DNA of 64,000 nucleotides, taken from the NCBI GenBank assembly GCA_032716605.1, contig CM064502.1, forward strand, positions 52,639,313-52,703,312, given 5' to 3'. This document shows positions 44,247 through 55,890 of the stretch, piece by piece (positions within the stretch are counted from its first letter, which is position 1; each line of letters opens with the position of its first letter). Source of the stretch: Paralithodes platypus. Lineage: Eukaryota > Arthropoda > Malacostraca > Decapoda > Lithodidae. The notes under the pieces were generated by a model. That model was not told the DNA's origin and ran no database searches. It saw nothing but the letters and a program-made list of their open reading frames with translations. Both the position numbers and the translations under genes were made by a program.

Positions 44247-44573
44247 TTAAGGGGAGGTATTTAGTTTGTTCCCTAGACCTCCATCAAGCTTAAAATTACA
44301 CCCCCTTGAGTCCCTTTAAAGATAAATTTGTAAATTTTTCGGTAGAAAAATGTCCCGGCCGAAGGCCGGTTCCTCTTAAATTACAGGCTCGCTATAGCTC
44401 GCCAGGGTAAAATCGACACCTGAATTGCACGAAAGGTCTTAATATGGGGTGAAAGTTCTTAAAATCGCTAAACTAATGGGGCAAACGTTTTATAATATCA
44501 AAAGCAATGAGGCTAAACATGAGGGAGAAAGGGGTCAAGAAAAAAAATCCCTCAAGTGGAGATCTCCCCTTAA
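44247..44573 (-). mobile_element. Family B MITE, copy B8 (short subfamily)
   Basis: TTAA at 44247-44250 and 44570-44573. Nearly identical to B4 and B17, with the same deletion inside the third module. Core GGCTCGCTATAGCTCGCC has one change. Confidence 0.93.
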
Positions 44574-44661
44574 GAGCATTATAATTTCTTTGTTCCTTAC
44601 ATTATTTAATTATTGGACTTCACTATTCCATTACACCTAGTACTCTGCGATTCCTTTATAC

Positions 44662-44896
44662 TTAACCCTTTCACGCATTTATGACGCAGAGGTTGCCAGA
44701 TTAGCAATAAGATATAGAGTTCTCTCACTCTTATAATTATCTCTCCAAAATTAGTTTTCTGCCCACAGCTAACTCAACGACAACTGCAGAGGTTGAAGTA
44801 ACTATAATAAAGGTTTCTAAATACCCCTGATAGTAACAAAGATTTTAAAGTATCCCCAATAGGCTCAAAATCGCGTCACATGTCGGAGAGGGTTAA
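44662..44896. mobile_element. Family C-like MITE, copy C9
   Basis: TTAACCCTTTCACGCATTTA on the left and TGTCGGAGAGGGTTAA on the right, TTAA at both ends. Full-length match to C8 in opposite orientation. Confidence 0.87.
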
Positions 44897-45034
44897 TTGC
44901 TATTGTGTTATCATGCGTCGCCTCTCCGTCGTCATGTTTATGTATCTCTATAACTATTAAATTTCCTCTGCTTACCATATTCCAGGTTGTTTGGTTCTTC
45001 TCGGTTTCCTTCTACCGTCGGGTTTCTCTTCCTC
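44897..45034. other. Unique sequence
   Basis: Nothing recognised. Confidence 0.3.
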
Positions 45035-45369
45035 TTAAGGGGAGATTTCCACTTGAGGGATTTTTTTCTGGACCCCTTTCTCCCTCATGTTTAGCCCCAT
45101 TGCTTTTGAGATCTTAAGGCGTTCGCCCTAGTAGTTTGGACATTTTAAGACATTTTGCCCTATTTCTGTCAATTTTAAGACCTTTCATGCCATTAAAGTG
45201 TCGATTTTTTCCTGGCGAGCGATAGCGAGCCTGTAATGTAAGAGCAACCGGCCTCCGGCCGGGACATTTTTCTACCGAAAAATGTATAAATTTATCTTGA
45301 AAGGGGGTCTAGGGGGCGTAATGTTAAGCTTCATGAAAACGTAGGGAACAAACTAAATACCTCTCCTAT
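45035..45369 (+). mobile_element. Family B MITE, copy B9
   Basis: TTAA at 45035-45038; the right end is decayed (CCTCTCCTATG). Core intact, hairpin CCGGCCTCCGGCCGG with a changed loop base. B10 follows at once in inverted orientation. Confidence 0.88.
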
Positions 45370-45695
45370 GTTTTGGTCTATGCATTTATTTATTCAATTA
45401 GTTGTTAGTTTCGTCGCTAGACCTCCATCAAGCTTAAAAAAACACCCCTTAGACCCCCTTCAAGATAAAACTGTACATTTTTCGTTAGAAAAATGTCCTG
45501 GCCGAAGGCCGGTTCCTCTTAAAATTACAGGCTCGCTATCGCTCGCCAGGAAAAAATCGACACCTAATTGCCATGAAAGGTTTAAAAAATTGACAACGAA
45601 ATGAGGCGAAAAGTGTTAAAAACACCAAACTAATAGGCCGAACGTCTTAGAAACTCAAAACTAATAGGGCTAAAGACGAGTGAGAAGGGGGTCCA
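45370..45695 (-). mobile_element. Family B MITE, copy B10, abutting B9 tail to tail
   Basis: CTAGACCTCCATCAAGCTTA, hairpin GGCCGAAGGCCGG, core GGCTCGCTATCGCTCGCC and modules to GAGTGAGAAGGGGGTCCAG. Both termini have lost the TTAA. Confidence 0.85.
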
Positions 45696-46075
45696 GTGTT
45701 CCTACTATCGTTATACCCTTCTTCAGCTTCCACGTCTGCTCAATTTAGTGTCACCTTAAGTTTCTTATGTGACAACTACCTACGATTTACCCTACCTAAT
45801 TCACACACTGCTTTGTGCACTGATTGATCATTATTGAATATATATAATGGAAGCAATTGATTCTCCTACTGGGAAGAATAGGGACAATATGTATTTTGCT
45901 GAGCTCTATCTTTATTAACTAATTTTCAGTCACAACCAGAGGACATCTGTATCTATATATATATACATATACTGTGTATATATATATAAGACTTGGTTTC
46001 CATACAAGTAGTTGTGGAAATTATTTGATCAATATTTTGAAATATTAGTTAGTGGGGTATCTATATATGAGGCGT
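45696..46075. other. AT-rich unique sequence
   Basis: A short (TA)n run at 45953-45990; otherwise nothing recognised. Confidence 0.35.
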
Positions 46076-46109
46076 GTGTGTGTGTGTGCGTGTGTGTGCC
46101 AGAAGTAGT

Positions 46110-46287
46110 CGATTTCCAAATAGATTCATCCTTGTTTGCCTTAAAATCATTCAAGTTTAATTTAATGAAGGACATCGGAAGGATTGCTATGAAACTAAAA
46201 TATATTGTAACCACTCTCTCTCTCGCTCTCGCTCTCGCTCTCGCTCTCGCTCTCGCTCTCGCTCTCTCTCTCGCTCTCTCTCTCTCG

Positions 46288-46326
<39 letters not shown>

Positions 46327-46339
46327 GCTCTCTCTCTCG

Positions 46340-46413
<74 letters not shown>

Positions 46414-46513
46414 TCCAAATAGATTCATCCTTGTTTGCCTTAAAATCATTCAAGTTTAATTTAATGAAGGATATCGGAAGGATTGCTATGAAACTAAAAT
46501 ATATTGTAACCAC
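46110..46513 (+). repeat. Tandem segmental duplication, period about 299 bp
   Basis: CGATTTCCAAATAGATTCAT at 46110 recurs at 46409, and the following 100 bp (TTGTTTGCCTTAAAATCATT, AAGTTTAATTTAATGAAGGA, AACTAAAATATATTGTAACC) is repeated with about one substitution (GACATCGG/GATATCGG). Each copy leads into a CT/CTCGCT array. Confidence 0.92.
46212..46406 (+). repeat. (CT)n/(CTCGCT)n microsatellite, copy 1
   Basis: CTCGCT hexamers dominate the first 60 bp, then mixed CTCTCTCTCG and pure CT. Frames on both strands are spurious (Leu/Ala/Ser; Arg/Glu). Confidence 0.96.
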
Positions 46514-46551
46514 TCTCTCTCTCGCTCTCGCTCTCGCTCTCGCTCTCGCTC

Positions 46552-46623
<72 letters not shown>

Positions 46624-46638
46624 CCCCCCCCCCCCCCC
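46513..46638 (+). repeat. (CT)n/(CTCGCT)n microsatellite, copy 2, ending in poly-C
   Basis: Same layout as copy 1 at reduced length, then a run of about 18 C bases (46621-46638). Confidence 0.96.
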
Positions 46639-47606
46639 TCCGGACCGCATTTGTCTGCCAGGTTCCCCAAAGCCAAGGAATTCACAGGATCCTCGCTTAT
46701 TGGATCACAGTTTTCTGCGGCACTTTCGGGGGCGCCTCGAAGAATAATCAGGGGGGACTGCATTTTTTTCCCGGGACGTGAATGAGATGGTGGCGGAGGC
46801 GAAAAAAATGACGGGGACGAGCGCGGTGTGAGAATTCATTTAGTGGATGTCTGGGGTCAAATTTGAGGACGTGGGGTGAGGATTTTCATTTGAGGGTGGA
46901 TTCTTGTTTTCTGAGAGGAAGGGGTGGGGGATGGAATTGTACATTGTGTGTATTGATGAAATAATACCAAATACAACCTAAATGTATTCCAAGAAACTTT
47001 TTGGAAACTTTTTTTTTTTTTTTTTTTTTTAATGAGTATATTCTGCAACTCTGGAATGAAAATTAATGGTAGGATATGTGCCATTGTTTTTAATTTATGC
47101 GTCATTGATGATATAGTTGAGGGTCTAATATGTACTGTTTGCAATGTTGATACTGCAATTATAATATGGCATTTATAGTATAGTATACAATTATGTTGCG
47201 TGTAATTTTGGCAACGATTCTTCTGTGTGTGTGTCGACGGTGTGTCCGAGAATTGTTGTACAGATACTTGTTTAGATATGATAGGGCAGTGTAGAGTGGA
47301 AAGGAAAATTGCATTACATTTATTGGTCAATATAAATGGAAACCCATAAATATAGTTGTATGTGATTTAATTATAGTTCCCATGTATTATTAAGGATACG
47401 TCAGCTTGCTGATTTAATGGGTAAAACTTTACTAGAATTCCATTAGAGGATCATCTGTGAATATCATTAGGTTTATGCATTTATGCTGGGTAAGAAAAAC
47501 ATCATTGCATAAGTAAAGTGTAAGCGATATTTAGTTTCGTAGTATGAATCTTGTAAAGTGTGGGTATTATTATTTTGATATACAAATTAATAATAAATAA
47601 GCTTCA
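46639..47606. other. GC-richer block then AT-rich unique sequence
   Basis: Bases 46640-46860 are CpG-containing and GC-richer (CGGCACTTTCGGGGGCGCCT), then AT-rich. A poly-T of about 22 lies at 47008-47031. No gene is recognised; the 157-codon antisense frame at 46857-47330 has no domain. Confidence 0.35.
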
Positions 47607-47965
47607 TTAAGGGGAGATGGGCGTATTAATTTGTTTAATGTTTTATCTTTTTAGTGTTTATATGTTCCTCCCTAGACCTCCATCAAGCTGTATAAAACAC
47701 TCCCTAGATAAATTAGTAATTTTTTCGGTAAAAACAAATTCCTGATCAAAGGCCGGTTACACCTATAATTACAGGCTTACTATTGCTCGCCAGGAAAAAT
47801 TCGACACCTAAATGGTACGAAATGTCTTGATATTGACAAAAAAATGGGGCGTAAAATCTTAAAATCACCAAATTGGATAAGTGTCTTAAAATATAAATTT
47901 CAATGGGCTAAAAACGAGGGAGAAGGGGGGGGGGGGGGCAGAAAAATCGGCCCATCTCTTCTTAA
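47607..47965 (-). mobile_element. Family B MITE, copy B11
   Basis: TTAA at both ends. It is diverged: the hairpin half is AAGGCCGG only, core GGCTTACTATTGCTCGCC, and a G-run (47927-47938) in the right arm. Confidence 0.88.
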
Positions 47966-48305
47966 CCATTTTGCTACTCCTTTTTCTTTCAACACAGTCA
48001 CAATCAACATAGTGTTCATATCTTAATTCACACATTCTTCTGTTACCCCCTCACCCACTCTCACCCTTCTTGACCACCAATCTACCAGTCAACGGCTCTT
48101 CTGTCATTCTCCCTCTTGTCCTGACAGCCTATAATTTATTCATTAAAGGTAGGCCACACATTTTGACCATTAACCTCTATAACTCATAACCTACCAGAGT
48201 AATCGAACTCATATTTCTACCATTTGAGAAGAGTCAGCCAAAGAATAGGTGTGGGCATTAACAGCCCATTTTAGAGTTACAGATGTTAGGAGTCACGCTT
48301 TCTGG

Positions 48306-48720
48306 CCTTACCTTACCTTATGATACCTTATGATGTGTTCGCCACTCTTCTAGCGGCACCAAGGAGCGCGACGCCCCTAGTTTCGGGTGGTGATTTGGTG
48401 CAGTAGACTGTTTGAAGCGACAGCTCGCTCCCTTGCGAGGATGGGCTCGTCTGGCACCTTTTGCAGTTCGACATCCAGGGCTCTCTTGAAGCTGTCTAAC
48501 AAGACGTCCCTCATGTCTCTTACTCGCCGTGGGAGTTTGTTGAAGAGACGTGGGCCTCTGTGTGATAACCAGCCCTCTCGCAGAGAGACCCATAGCACCC
48601 CTGTTATTCATCCGGGGGATTTCGCATTCCCAGCCTCTCCTATCACTGAATTTCATGACTATCGGAGTATGTAGGTTTGGTACTAAACCCTCTGCGATTT
48701 TCCACGTGTATATTATTGCC
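48306..48720 (-). mobile_element. LINE 3' end of a fourth type, inserted in D4
   Basis: The minus strand encodes a LINE C-terminus with the HRGPRLFNKLPRRVRDM and DSFKRALDVELQKVPDEP signatures, typical of arthropod jockey/CR1-related reverse transcriptases, followed by a short 3' tail with repeated AAGGTAAGGTAAGG and TATCATAAGG. Confidence 0.82.
48377..48650 (-). pseudogene. LINE reverse transcriptase C-terminal fragment
   Basis: About 73-90 codons: NNRGAMGLS, then (frame as at 48377-48598) REGWLSHRGPRLFNKLPRRV and FKRALDVELQKVPDEPILAR. It contains no catalytic motif. A one-base shift near 48590 separates it from the upstream frame. Confidence 0.8.
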
Positions 48721-48924
48721 TATCTATAGTGAATGGATTATAGTTACACTCACAATAAGATATTGTTCATCCTACTCCCAACAGTTTGTCATGGCCCATA
48801 ATGACATTTTACCTGACTTACCATTATAACGTGTTGTATATACTGCACTGTGCAACTAATACACCTCTATTGTGAAACAAAGCCAGACCCCCTACTTGAA
48901 TTATAACTTTACAGCTTTTAATTT

Positions 48925-49255
48925 CACTGCCTTGATGGTGTAATGCTTAGAGTGTTTGACCCGTACTGTACCGGAGACGTCTTACATAATGTATTACAGC
49001 TGCATTTAGATGATGTTATGAAGCTTAGCAAGGATACAAAGGATTAATTGAGTTAATCTGTAGCCTTTTAATGGGTAGACGTCCTTCCTAACCTGAATAA
49101 AATCGTCTAATAGTTGCCAGAATATAATGAAAAGGACGTCACTGGTACTGAATGGGTTAAGATCTGTGTGTGGTAACCCAGGTAGGATCACATGCTTGTT
49201 TCTATTAATTTAATTGGGAAGTGTTTGTTGATGGGAGTGAAATCAATTAATTATA
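48925..49255 (+). mobile_element. tRNA-derived SINE, split by MITE C11
   Basis: CCTTGATGGTGTAATGCTTA (A-box region, 48940-48959) and, after the MITE, GATCTGTGTGTGGTAACCCA, ATCACATGCTTGTTTC and GGGAAGTGTTTG with GGAGTGAAATCAATTA. It is the same family as 17411-17765. The B box is decayed. Confidence 0.7.
48956..49160. mobile_element. Family C MITE, copy C11 (inside a SINE)
   Basis: The left target copy is TTGA, the right TTAA (49157-49160). Ends ACCCGTACTGTACCGG and CTGGTACTGAATGGGTTAA. Internal ATTTAGATGATGTTATGAAG and AAAATCGTCTAATAGTTGCC. Confidence 0.85.
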
Positions 49256-49494
49256 TTATATTATTTTGTTTTAATAATAACATCCCTCCTTCTTCACCCT
49301 CATAACCTAACAACATTCCAACCATCGCCAATCCTACCATTCCTCACAGCCTCTCCTTTTCACACAGCCCATCAAGAGGATTAATTATTACTAGCATAGT
49401 TTTTCTCACTTGCCTGCTCTTATCCCACAAAACTAATGCACTCTGTCATTATGTCTTCATAATATACTCACTATACAAGAGCATGCTACCATCC
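49256..49494. other. Unique sequence
   Basis: Nothing recognised. Confidence 0.3.
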
Positions 49495-49710
49495 TTAAGC
49501 CGGTGTCACACGAGATGTTTCCGTCAATTTTTACGAGCAATTGTTGTCTGGCAGCTTGAAAATATAAGTTACATCAAAATTAAACTAGCTAACATAATTT
49601 ACCTTCGATCTAGTTTCCGATTCCAATGCAAAAGAATCTCAAAATAGTACGAACAAAAACTTGCTCATCGAAAATTGCCGGAAAAATGCGCTCGTGTGAC
49701 ACCGGCTTTA
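49495..49710. mobile_element. Family E MITE, copy E2 (best preserved)
   Basis: TTAAGCCGGTGTCACACGAG on the left, CTCGTGTGACACCGGCTTTA on the right: near-perfect inverted termini of about 20 bp with TTAA-like flanks. The body shares GTTTCCGATTCCAATGCAAA with E1. Confidence 0.9.
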
Positions 49711-50118
49711 TATACAAGCCTCTTTATCCTTGACCTGTTACAATCCTACCATCCTTCACTAGTCCTTCTGACCCACATCTGCTTTCCACAGAACCCCACA
49801 GAAGTGTTAATTATTCGTTTTATTCCTGACACTACAAGTTTAGTCCTACACAAATTCTTCTACCATTCTTCAGTAATCCTTCGAGACCCCATTTTCCTTT
49901 CCACTTATCCCCACATTGCCAAACTCAGCCCCCACTTAATCCCACAGGAGCATATTCCACCCTTTTATTCCTGACGTCCCTATCCTTATCCTACAAGAGC
50001 ATCTTACGATTCTCGTAATCAAGCAAATTAAACCTTCGTCATACAATCATTCCGTCCCCCATCCTACTATCCGTATAACACACCCAAAGCACTTGCCATC
50101 CTCTTGTTCCTGATATTC
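49711..50118. other. C/T-rich unique sequence
   Basis: Pyrimidine-biased sequence with TCCTAC and ATCCT words; the 99-codon frame at 49675-49974 begins inside MITE E2 and shows no domain. Confidence 0.35.
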
Positions 50119-50328
50119 TTAACCTCTTGAAGCTCTGACGCGCTTTAGCAGTTTATTTTGGCTATTATTAGACGATTGTATGAAGCTTTGGAAGGATCTG
50201 TGGGTATCAAAAGGGTAAAGACTATCTCAACCCCCTGACTTCCATATACCCTTCCTAATCTGAGTAAAATCGTCACATAATTACCAGAAAACAGAAAAGA
50301 AATGCGTATTGGATCTTGAAAGGGTTAC
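50119..50328. mobile_element. Family C MITE, copy C12
   Basis: TTAACCTCTTGAAGCTCTGA on the left; GATCTTGAAAGGGTTAC on the right. Internal ATTAGACGATTGTATGAAGC and GTAAAATCGTC. It is closest to C5, and lies in the opposite orientation to it. Confidence 0.87.
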
Positions 50329-51046
50329 CATTATCCTACAAAAACTTCCTACCATCTTTCACCAATCCTTCCGTTCGCCATCCTCCTTTCCACACACAGC
50401 CTTCACAAGAGCCGAATGGGGCTAGCCTACATCCCGTCAGGCAGCGGTCAGCAGGATGGGACATTTCCCTATCCTGACGCCTTCCTCTAATCTTCCTTTC
50501 GGGGTCAACATCTATTGTTGCTTTCGCCCTCTCTTTCTGTTTTACTGTTCCTCTTATTTCTTCTTCTTCTTTTTCTGTTTCTTTTTGTTTTTCTTCTTCT
50601 TTTTCTTTTTCTTTTTCTTTCCTTTTCTTTCTGTTTCTTTTTCTTCCATTTGTTTTGTATAGTTTCTTAGCTTCCTTTTTTTATTTTCGTTTCATCCAAT
50701 TGTCCTATCTTTACTGGATTTCATATTGTTCAACTTTATTTATCCAACACAAAGTTATTTGATAATCGCTACCATTCTTACATATTCCATCCTTCGTGTT
50801 TCTTTCGTTTCTGAGTACCGTACTAATAACGTGTTGGCTTTCCATCTGTAATATATATAATACTTGGTTATATTACAGTATGTTTTTCCCTCTCGTTTAC
50901 TTTTTTAATTTCTCACCGCCTCATGTACTTTGGGTAAGTGCAGATAAAGCTTCTCTCTTCCGTACAGTATATTTGTAGTGGCAAAAATCAATTTACTTCG
51001 TTGTCCGGTTTTGAAATAATTTAAAAACTTTGTATACAAATCTGGC
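50329..51046. other. Unique sequence with a TTC/TTTC tract
   Basis: A polypyrimidine tract of TTCTTCTT and TTTTTC words at 50548-50650. Nothing else recognised. Confidence 0.45.
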
Positions 51047-51048
51047 AA

Positions 51049-51049
51049 C

Positions 51050-51081
<32 letters not shown>

Positions 51082-51121
51082 GCGCGTGTGTGTGCGTGTG
51101 TGTGTGTGTGTGTGTGTTGTG

Positions 51122-51152
<31 letters not shown>

Positions 51153-51160
51153 TGTCTGTT

Positions 51161-51256
<96 letters not shown>

Positions 51257-51282
51257 TGTGTGTGCGTGTGCATGTGTGTGTG
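51049..51282 (+). repeat. (GT)n microsatellite, about 230 bp
   Basis: Long (TG)n with GTGCGTGTGCGC and TGTTGTG interruptions at the left end and GCGCGTG at the right; the middle 100 bp is pure. Frames on both strands are spurious (Cys/Val; His/Thr). Confidence 0.97.
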
Positions 51283-53269
51283 TAAGCAATAATTATTGAA
51301 TGGTTCACTTAATATATTTGCATATCTTCATTATTATGTGGTAGGCCTACCTTGGAATTACTATTTGTTCAGTTGTAAAAGTTATGCATATACAAATAAT
51401 TCAAATAGTTTACAAGCAATACTACAGACTTGTTACATAGCATTTCAATTTATGCACCTGTTTTCTGTACATTAGTTTATATTATTTATAATTTGCATAT
51501 GATCTTATTTCGAATATATTTATTAGTTGGTTTTTAGTTTTGTATTCAGTGTAAATTGGTTTATCATTTCATCAGTTGTGACACAGAGAAAAATTACTAT
51601 AATTGTATTCAAAATAACATTAATGATAGATAATTACACATTAACCGCCCAAGATCCAGTGGTCAGATCACAATCAGCGGAAACCAGATCCACAGCTCAT
51701 CGTCCATTCCTAGCCGAACAAAAATAGTGTTATCCATAATGAAGGCCCGCGCAATGGGTTTGATATACATAGTACAGTCCCGTACATACATAAGAGCCTC
51801 CTGTCATTCATACATAAGAGCCTCCTGTCATTCATACCCAAGAGACCCCTGTCATTCATACCTTCCCCAGATGCACACCGACCGAGCTTCTTTTATAGCC
51901 TTAGCGTACGTTGATATGATTTACCTTAGGTCAAACTGGGGCCAAGGGATGATTACCAGTTAAATATGAACAAGTAGAAGCATAAAGAGGCTTGGAGCTG
52001 GAATAGGTAATGGAGGCACCTGTATACCTCCATGGTTTAGTTGGCTTTATATTTATCATACCGGTACACATTAGACATTATTTTTTGTTTAGAACTGAAA
52101 ATGTTCAACACAATATAAATTATGTATAATTTAACTATCAAATTACTTAAATCCTGTTAATTGGTACCATTATTCCAATGACATACATAATGTACTTCTA
52201 ACGTTTACAGTTGACCTACCTTTTCAGAATAACACCATTGTGTGATACCTACATATAATATACAGTAGTTAGTGTTCGATCCCAACAATAAGCTTCATAC
52301 GAGATGTTTTTCCTAGGGTTGTTAAATTATCATACTGTTCTGAACCAGAATAACATATAACATTAAGTCATAGTACTGGAGTTACTAATTATAGTTTTAT
52401 CCTAACTGCGAGGAGTCATCCTAACCTAAATTCAAATTACATATATGCAGAATACAGTCAGTGGAAGAGACGTCGTACGTAATAAATATGAGTGAGGACA
52501 ATGATTTAGTTCAGCCTTTTAATATATAGTCTGAAATAAAGATTATCCCACATATCAAGGAGAGGGATATATAGTAGCTGAGAGGATAGAGTGCTATACT
52601 CGTAATCACAAGATTGCTGATTCCAATATTTCTAGAGGACTTATTACCCGGATAAATATTTTAAATTTGCGTTGAACTTGGTTTCAGCATTTCATCACAA
52701 ATCCTCCAAAATACCTGAATAAAAGTTTTGACTCTCCAATACATTTGTACTGAAGAATATAAATACCCTCCCTATCCATTTGTCATCAGTTAATTATAAA
52801 TTTTGCTGTGTGTAACACTATCTATTGACCTTTGATTTTAAATCTGGGTCAACCGTTCTACATGTTGTTTGAGGTACATAAATAAATGGAGATGTGTCGG
52901 ACGGTTGAAAGCCACAGTTGCTCGCACGTTTGGGGCAAGCAACACGTATTATGAAAAACATGTATCCATCATATAATTCACTTTCTCTCACTTCACTTAC
53001 TCACCCCCGTAATTTACCGGAGGATAACAGGATTTTCATAATACGTAGACGGAGGTCTTTAAACAAAAAATGGAAGCATGGTATTTTACGATGAAATGTA
53101 TATGCGTTTCAAATACACCATTATCTGATGAAATATAGACTTTTTACGTGCCATTTCAACATACGGCTGAGTCGGACTGAGGTGTACTTCCCACTATACA
53201 TACAACGTTGCACATCTGCGCTCAGCCATCGTGGTAAAGCACAGTCGTATGAACTATAACTATTTTTGT
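51283..53269. other. AT-rich unique sequence, about 2 kb
   Basis: This is the longest stretch without recognised repeats. Bases 51784-51860 hold three direct copies of a 24-bp unit (AAGAGCCTCCTGTCATTCAT). At 52565-52640 TAGCTGAGAGGATAGAGTGC and ACTCGTAATC look like a very decayed tRNA-like head. ACGTATTATGAAAA (52943-52956) and TTTTCATAATACGT (53033-53046) are a perfect 14-bp inverted pair. No gene is recognised. Confidence 0.4.
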
Positions 53270-53454
53270 CCAGCTGATCGTAAATTGAATCTCTTATTAG
53301 CTGATTTCTTGATACTTAATGGAAATATATGAAACTACTATGGCTGTGTGTCTTATTAATGCCAAGTTTTCAGAATAACCATCATCTTTCGCTACAAAAT
53401 CTAACTTATAACCAAGTAACAAAGATAGAAACATGACAATTTACCCTCAGCTGG
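53270..53454. mobile_element. Family F foldback element, copy F1
   Basis: CCAGCTGATCGTAAATTGAA at the left and CAATTTACCCTCAGCTGG at the right are inverted. The middle has ATATATGAAACTACTATGGC. It is homologous to F2. Confidence 0.75.
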
Positions 53455-53484
53455 AAAATAATAGACAATAATAAACCTGCAACC

Positions 53485-53560
53485 AATTGAATCTTTGCTC
53501 ATTATAAGCAAGGTTCTGAAGCACCTGGAATATGTGGGATCGATACTAATGCACCCCTTC
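53485..53560 (+). repeat. Dispersed repeat G, distant copy
   Basis: TTGAATCTTTGCTCATTATA, GCAAGGTTCTGAAGCACCTG and TCGATACT recall the copies at 5831-6092. Confidence 0.45.
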
Positions 53561-53582
53561 AGGGTTTGGTCCGGCAGGTAAG

Positions 53583-53797
53583 TTAACCCTTTGAGTACCA
53601 GCGACGTGTGTTATATTACATTCTAGCTATATTTAGATGATATTATGCAGCTTTAAAAGGATCTGTGGTATTTAAAAGGGTTGATTGAGATAGTTTGAAC
53701 CGATTATGTTGCTAGAGGTCCTTCCTAAGCTGAATAATATCCTCTAATAGTTGCCAGAATATGATGAAAATGACGTCCCTGGTACTGAACGGGTTAA
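53583..53797. mobile_element. Family C MITE, copy C13
   Basis: TTAACCCTTTGAGTACCAGC on the left; CCTGGTACTGAACGGGTTAA on the right; TTAA at both ends. Internal ATTTAGATGATATTATGCAG and TCCTTCCTAAGCTGAATAAT. Confidence 0.9.
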
Positions 53798-54751
53798 TCG
53801 AGGCCCTGGGACGATTTACCTGTCATTTACGGTTAAGCAGGTGTATTAAGAGACTGGGGATTTCAATAACGATATATCATTATCAAATTACCTAAAAATG
53901 AGAATGGCCTGAGGTTATCGGGCCCGGACATTAATTTCTCACCTGAGTTCATAGTTCATTCAGTACCTGTCGTAAGCGTAACTGCTCACTTCGCCTACAG
54001 GTCTGTTCGTTACCGAGTATTTTCCTCCGCCAACAATGTGCTTTCCAACTCCTTTAAATGTGATATTTTGAATCTCATATGCCCTTTACATCCGGAAAAT
54101 CGGTATGCTTTAAAAATATATTATCCTGGTGGTCAACCAAACTCTACCTTAGCCAACTCTTTCTAAGTTTTGTTTTGTTTTCGGATAATGGATTGGATAG
54201 AATATAGTGTTCATTATCTCAAATCTCATACCGGTTGAAAATGACCATCTTGAAGCAAGACTGTCTTTTCTGTTTCTTCCTCCTGCCCCCTCCGGTCACG
54301 TGAAATCTCATTATGACCATTCACTGGTAAAGTAAGTAGTGTACACTACGCTTATCTCCTTATCCTAACAATTTGGATACAATGGTGAGTTAGTTACCCA
54401 GTATGGATAATTACTGGCTGCATAATTTTAACTAGGTTAGTTTTAGTTAAAATGTGTTAATTTGCTTAAATTATATTTTGGATAGGTATTACTGAGTCTG
54501 ATGTGTACGGTCACTCATAAACATTTGTGGACCTCACCTATTTTGAATTATGGAAGTACAGTATATATCTGGAAACTAATTAAAACATTTGATTGTCTAT
54601 GCATCAACTACCAACTTATATATACTGTTTATTAAAAAGTGTATTCCATCCAAACATTAATCCAGATAGTTATATTTGCGTAGCGAAAATGATATGGGGT
54701 CCACGAACTTTTATATGTGACTGTATCGATCAGCTTCTAATATACAGAAGG
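53798..54751. other. AT-rich unique sequence
   Basis: No gene or repeat recognised. Confidence 0.35.
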
Positions 54752-55130
54752 TTAAAGGGGTCACATGTTTTATATCTTTCTCTCCTTTTCTCTCTTTCCC
54801 TGGCTTGTATCCATTAGGCCCCATTCAGCCAACTGTTTTAAGACGTTTATCCCCATCCAGGTGTCAATTTCTTCCTGGCGAGCGATAGCAAGCCAGCATT
54901 GTATGGAGAAGTCCGGCTTCGCCAGAGACATTTTTCTACCGAAAAATTTACAAATTTAGCTTGCTGTCATAACAAATATATATATATGCTGGCTCGCTAC
55001 CACTCGCCAGGAAAATATTGACACCTGGATGGGGATAAACGTCTTAAAACAGTAGGCTGAATGGGGCCGAATGGATACAAGCCAGAGAAAGATAGAAAAG
55101 GACAGAACAAAAACAGCTGGGCTCCCTTAA
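54752..55130. mobile_element. Family A MITE, copy A7
   Basis: TTAA at 54752-54755 and 55127-55130. Cores GGCGAGCGATAGCAAGCC and GGCTCGCTACCACTCGCC are inverted around TCCGGCTTCGCCAGA. Confidence 0.92.
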
Positions 55131-55429
55131 GTAGATACGAGCGAAACTATTTGTGAGCGGAGAGACCGGAAGCCGTCGTAAACACGCCTGTCTATCTTCT
55201 CTCCAAAAATTGTCAATACTCAAGCGAACTGCAAACGGCCTTCGATCCCAATGGAGGAGTTGAACTAGAGGTGACATTCTATTAGGGAAATTTAGAGATG
55301 ATTAATTTCGATCATCATAATTCATGAGGTGGAATAGTTTGAAGTGAAGATGAACTCACATTATGTCAACAATTGCCAGTGTTCTGTCAGTATGATGGCA
55401 GACTGTTTACATTGTATCGTCAGCCAAGC
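55131..55429. other. Unique sequence
   Basis: Nothing recognised; the 77-codon antisense frame that ends here starts in unique DNA and runs into MITE A7. Confidence 0.3.
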
Positions 55430-55753
55430 TTAAGGGGAATTTTTTAGGTTGTTCCCTAGACCTCAATCAAGCTAAAAACTACACCCCCTAGACCCCCTTT
55501 CAAGATAAATATGTACATTTTTCGGTAGAAAAATGTCCCGGCCGAAGGCCGGTTCCTCTTAAATTACAGGCTCGCTATCGCTCGCCAGGGAAAATTCGAC
55601 ACCTAAATTGCACGAACGGTCTTAAAATTGACAGAAATTGGGCGAAAGTTCTAAGATCGCCTAACTTATCTCCAAATCTTAAAAACATTGGGGCTATACA
55701 TGAGGGAGAAAGGGGTCCAGAAAAAAATCCCTCAAGTGGAAATCTCCCCTTAA
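55430..55753 (-). mobile_element. Family B MITE, copy B12
   Basis: TTAA at 55430-55433 and 55750-55753. Perfect hairpin CCGGCCGAAGGCCGG and core. One module is shortened (AACTTATCTCCAAATC) independently of the B4/B8/B16/B17 deletion. Confidence 0.92.
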
Positions 55754-55890
55754 CCAAAGACGAGAATATGAAGTGCCCAAATCAGACCAATTATATTGAC
55801 CGTTTTTCAATATGTTCCGGTAAATGTTAAGAGTTCTCTTAAGGAATAAGATTTTTAAGATTCACACTAGGACGAGCAACTTGATTAGTT

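Larger units (their letters stand above)
48128..48743. mobile_element. Family D element, copy D4, split by a LINE
   Basis: The left and middle parts (CTATAATTTATTCATTAAAG; CCTCTATAACTCATAACCTA; AAGAGTCAGCCAAAGAATAG; TTAGAGTTACAGATGTTAGG) end near 48305, and the right end CTATAGTGAATGGATTATAG resumes at 48724. The LINE fragment lies between. Confidence 0.75.
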
